This document shows, piece after piece, positions 62,314 to 64,000 of a stretch of 64,000 bases of DNA; within the stretch, counting starts at the first letter, position 1, and the number at the start of each line of letters is the position of its first letter. The notes under the pieces are model-generated. The model worked only from the letters and a program-made list of their open reading frames with translations, searched no databases and was not told where the DNA came from. Origin of the DNA: Pararhodobacter sp. CCB-MM2. GTDB lineage: Bacteria > Pseudomonadota > Alphaproteobacteria > Rhodobacterales > Rhodobacteraceae. The stretch covers positions 496,001 to 560,000 of the forward strand of contig NZ_LRRR01000001.1 of the NCBI RefSeq assembly GCF_001691415.1, read 5' to 3'. The position numbers and the translations under genes are program-made.

Positions 62314-64000
62314 ATGCAAGAACCCGAGATCACCACCGACCTCATCGCCGCGCATGGCCTCAAGCCGGACGAATACGCGCGTATCCTCGAGATCATCGGG
62401 CGCGAACCGACCTTCACCGAACTCGGCATCTTCTCGGCCATGTGGAACGAGCATTGCTCGTACAAGTCGTCGAAGAAATGGCTGCGCACCCTGCCGACCA
62501 AAGGCCCGCAAGTGATCTGCGGCCCGGGTGAAAACGCGGGCGTGGTCGATATCGGCGACGGTCAGGCGCTGATCTTCAAGATGGAGAGCCACAACCACCC
62601 GTCCTACATCGAGCCCCATCAGGGTGCGGCGACGGGCGTGGGCGGCATCCTGCGCGACGTCTTCACCATGGGCGCGCGCCCGATCGCCGCGATGAACGCG
62701 CTGTCGTTCGGCCTGCCGTCCCATCCCAAGACCGCTCATATCGTCAAGGGCGTGGTCGAGGGCATCGGCAGCTACGGCAATTGCTTCGGCGTGCCGAACG
62801 TGGGCGGCGAGGTTCGCTTCCATGCCAGCTATAACGGCAACTGCCTTGTGAACGCCTTCGCGGCGGGCCTCGCGGATGCCGACAAGATCTTCTACTCGGC
62901 CGCCTCGGGCGTCGGCATGCCCGTCGTCTATCTCGGCGCCAAGACCGGCCGGGATGGCGTCGGCGGCGCGACCATGGCGTCCGCGGAATTCGACGACACC
63001 ATCGAGGAGAAGCGTCCCACCGTTCAGGTCGGCGACCCCTTCACCGAAAAGCGGCTGATGGAAGCCACGCTGGAGCTGATGGCGACCGGTGCGGTGATCT
63101 CGATCCAGGACATGGGCGCGGCGGGTCTGACCTGCTCGGCCGTGGAGATGGGCGACAAGGGCGGCCTCGGGATCAAGCTGACGCTCGACGCCGTGCCGCA
63201 GCGCGAAACCGGCATGACGGCCTATGAGATGATGCTCTCGGAAAGCCAGGAGCGCATGCTGATGGTCCTCCACCCCGAGAAGGAGGCCGAAGCCCGCGCC
63301 GTCTTCGAGAAATGGGATCTCGACTTTGCCATCGTCGGCGAGACGATCCCCGAGGACCGCTTCCTGATCGTCCACGGCAACGAGGTGAAAGCCGACCTGC
63401 CGCTGTCGAAGTTGTCGTCGGAAGCCCCGGAATACGACCGCCCGTGGATCGAGACCCCGGCCGCCGAAGACCTCGCCCCGGTCGCGCAGATCGACCCAAT
63501 CGACGGTCTGAAGGCGCTGATCTCCAGCCCCAGCTACGCCCACAAGGCCTGGGTCTACGAGCAATACGACCACATGGTTATGGCCGACACCGTGCGCGCA
63601 CCGGGCCTCGGCGCCGGCGTCGTGCGGGTGCATGGCACGCCGAAGGCCATTGCCTTCACCTCGGACGTGACCCCGCGCTACGTCAAGGCCAACCCGTTCG
63701 AGGGTGGCAAGCAGGCCGTGGCCGAAGCCTATCGCAACCTGACCGCCTGTGGCGCCAAGCCGCTGGCCACCACCGACAACCTGAACTTCGGCAACCCAGA
63801 GAAGCCCGAGATCATGGGTCAGTTCGTGCTTGCCCTGAAGGGCATCGGCGCGGCCTGCTCGGTGCTGGACATGCCGATCGTCTCGGGCAACGTCTCGCTC
63901 TACAACGAGACCGACGGCCAGGGCATCCTGCCGACCCCGACCATCGGCGCCGTGGGTCTCCTGGAGACGCTGGACGAGCTGATCGCTGGTCAGCCCGCCG
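62314..64000 (+). CDS. purL: Phosphoribosylformylglycinamidine synthase subunit PurL (3' end outside window)
   Basis: The frame from ATG 62314 (GGGGGAT upstream; ATG 62302 is also in frame) reads [21 protein letters not shown] and stays open to the window edge: about 562 residues of the usual ~720. Family marks: [55 protein letters not shown] and [10 protein letters not shown]. It converts FGAR to FGAM in purine synthesis with PurQ and PurS, not seen here. Confidence 0.98.
   Translation, partial: MQEPEITTDLIAAHGLKPDEYARILEIIGREPTFTELGIFSAMWNEHCSYKSSKKWLRTLPTKGPQVICGPGENAGVVDIGDGQALIFKMESHNHPSYIEPHQGAATGVGGILRDVFTMGARPIAAMNALSFGLPSHPKTAHIVKGVVEGIGSYGNCFGVPNVGGEVRFHASYNGNCLVNAFAAGLADADKIFYSAASGVGMPVVYLGAKTGRDGVGGATMASAEFDDTIEEKRPTVQVGDPFTEKRLMEATLELMATGAVISIQDMGAAGLTCSAVEMGDKGGLGIKLTLDAVPQRETGMTAYEMMLSESQERMLMVLHPEKEAEARAVFEKWDLDFAIVGETIPEDRFLIVHGNEVKADLPLSKLSSEAPEYDRPWIETPAAEDLAPVAQIDPIDGLKALISSPSYAHKAWVYEQYDHMVMADTVRAPGLGAGVVRVHGTPKAIAFTSDVTPRYVKANPFEGGKQAVAEAYRNLTACGAKPLATTDNLNFGNPEKPEIMGQFVLALKGIGAACSVLDMPIVSGNVSLYNETDGQGILPTPTIGAVGLLETLDELIAGQPA

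Noticed and set aside
61999..63633. 544-codon minus-strand frame opposite purL
   Set aside because: Antisense shadow of purL, with no motif and crossing the predicted small RNA.

Overview
The window is high-GC DNA from an alphaproteobacterium, most likely a member of the Rhodobacterales (Rhodobacter/Paracoccus/Roseobacter relatives). This rests on the gene content: a Paracoccus-type sox locus (soxSR divergent from soxVWXYZABCD), an Anbu/ATP-grasp cluster, a holin/endolysin pair like the unlinked lysis genes of Rhodobacter gene transfer agents, split ccm operons and two identical tRNA-Gln(TTG) genes. The genus cannot be fixed from sequence alone. Both window edges cut genes: an M32 carboxypeptidase on the left and purL on the right.

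Left part (0-27 kb). This part is mostly housekeeping: YhiN-like flavoprotein, twin tRNA-Gln genes each with its own promoter, chemoreceptor plus a separate periplasmic sensor, pgk, moaA, purB, mfd and hemB. Embedded in it are (i) a decayed IS3-type transposase next to an Excalibur-domain lipoprotein gene that seems to have lost its start; (ii) a four-gene block of circularly permuted ATP-grasp, alpha-E, transglutaminase and Anbu proteasome-like protease; (iii) an orphan TopAI/YjhX-like gene behind a short leader ORF and two hairpins.

Middle (27-41 kb). A cyanobacterial-PAL-like MIO ammonia-lyase is followed by a sulfur-oxidation region: two YeeE/YedE sulfur transporters, a Tat-exported metallo-beta-lactamase protein, the SoxR repressor, SoxS, and soxVWXYZABCD with candidate SoxR operators in three gaps. 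soxE, soxF and soxG are not in the window.

Right part (41-64 kb). An arginine-type uptake and catabolism island holds two permeases and a binding protein (no ATPase), a DDAH-like hydrolase, a TetR regulator, and AruH-like and AruI-like enzymes. It is followed by clpX-clpP, a PaaG-like hydratase, ccmH-ccmF, a holin/endolysin cassette, ccmE, murI, a PlsC-type acyltransferase, a fused indolepyruvate:ferredoxin oxidoreductase with a divergent LysR gene, a predicted ~77-nt small RNA, and purL.

A composite element (GC hairpin plus a conserved TATTT...AAAG tail) recurs at six gene ends and probably works as a terminator. The items most worth following up are the TopAI leader, the small RNA upstream of purL, the lysis cassette between cytochrome-c maturation genes, and the arginine island.
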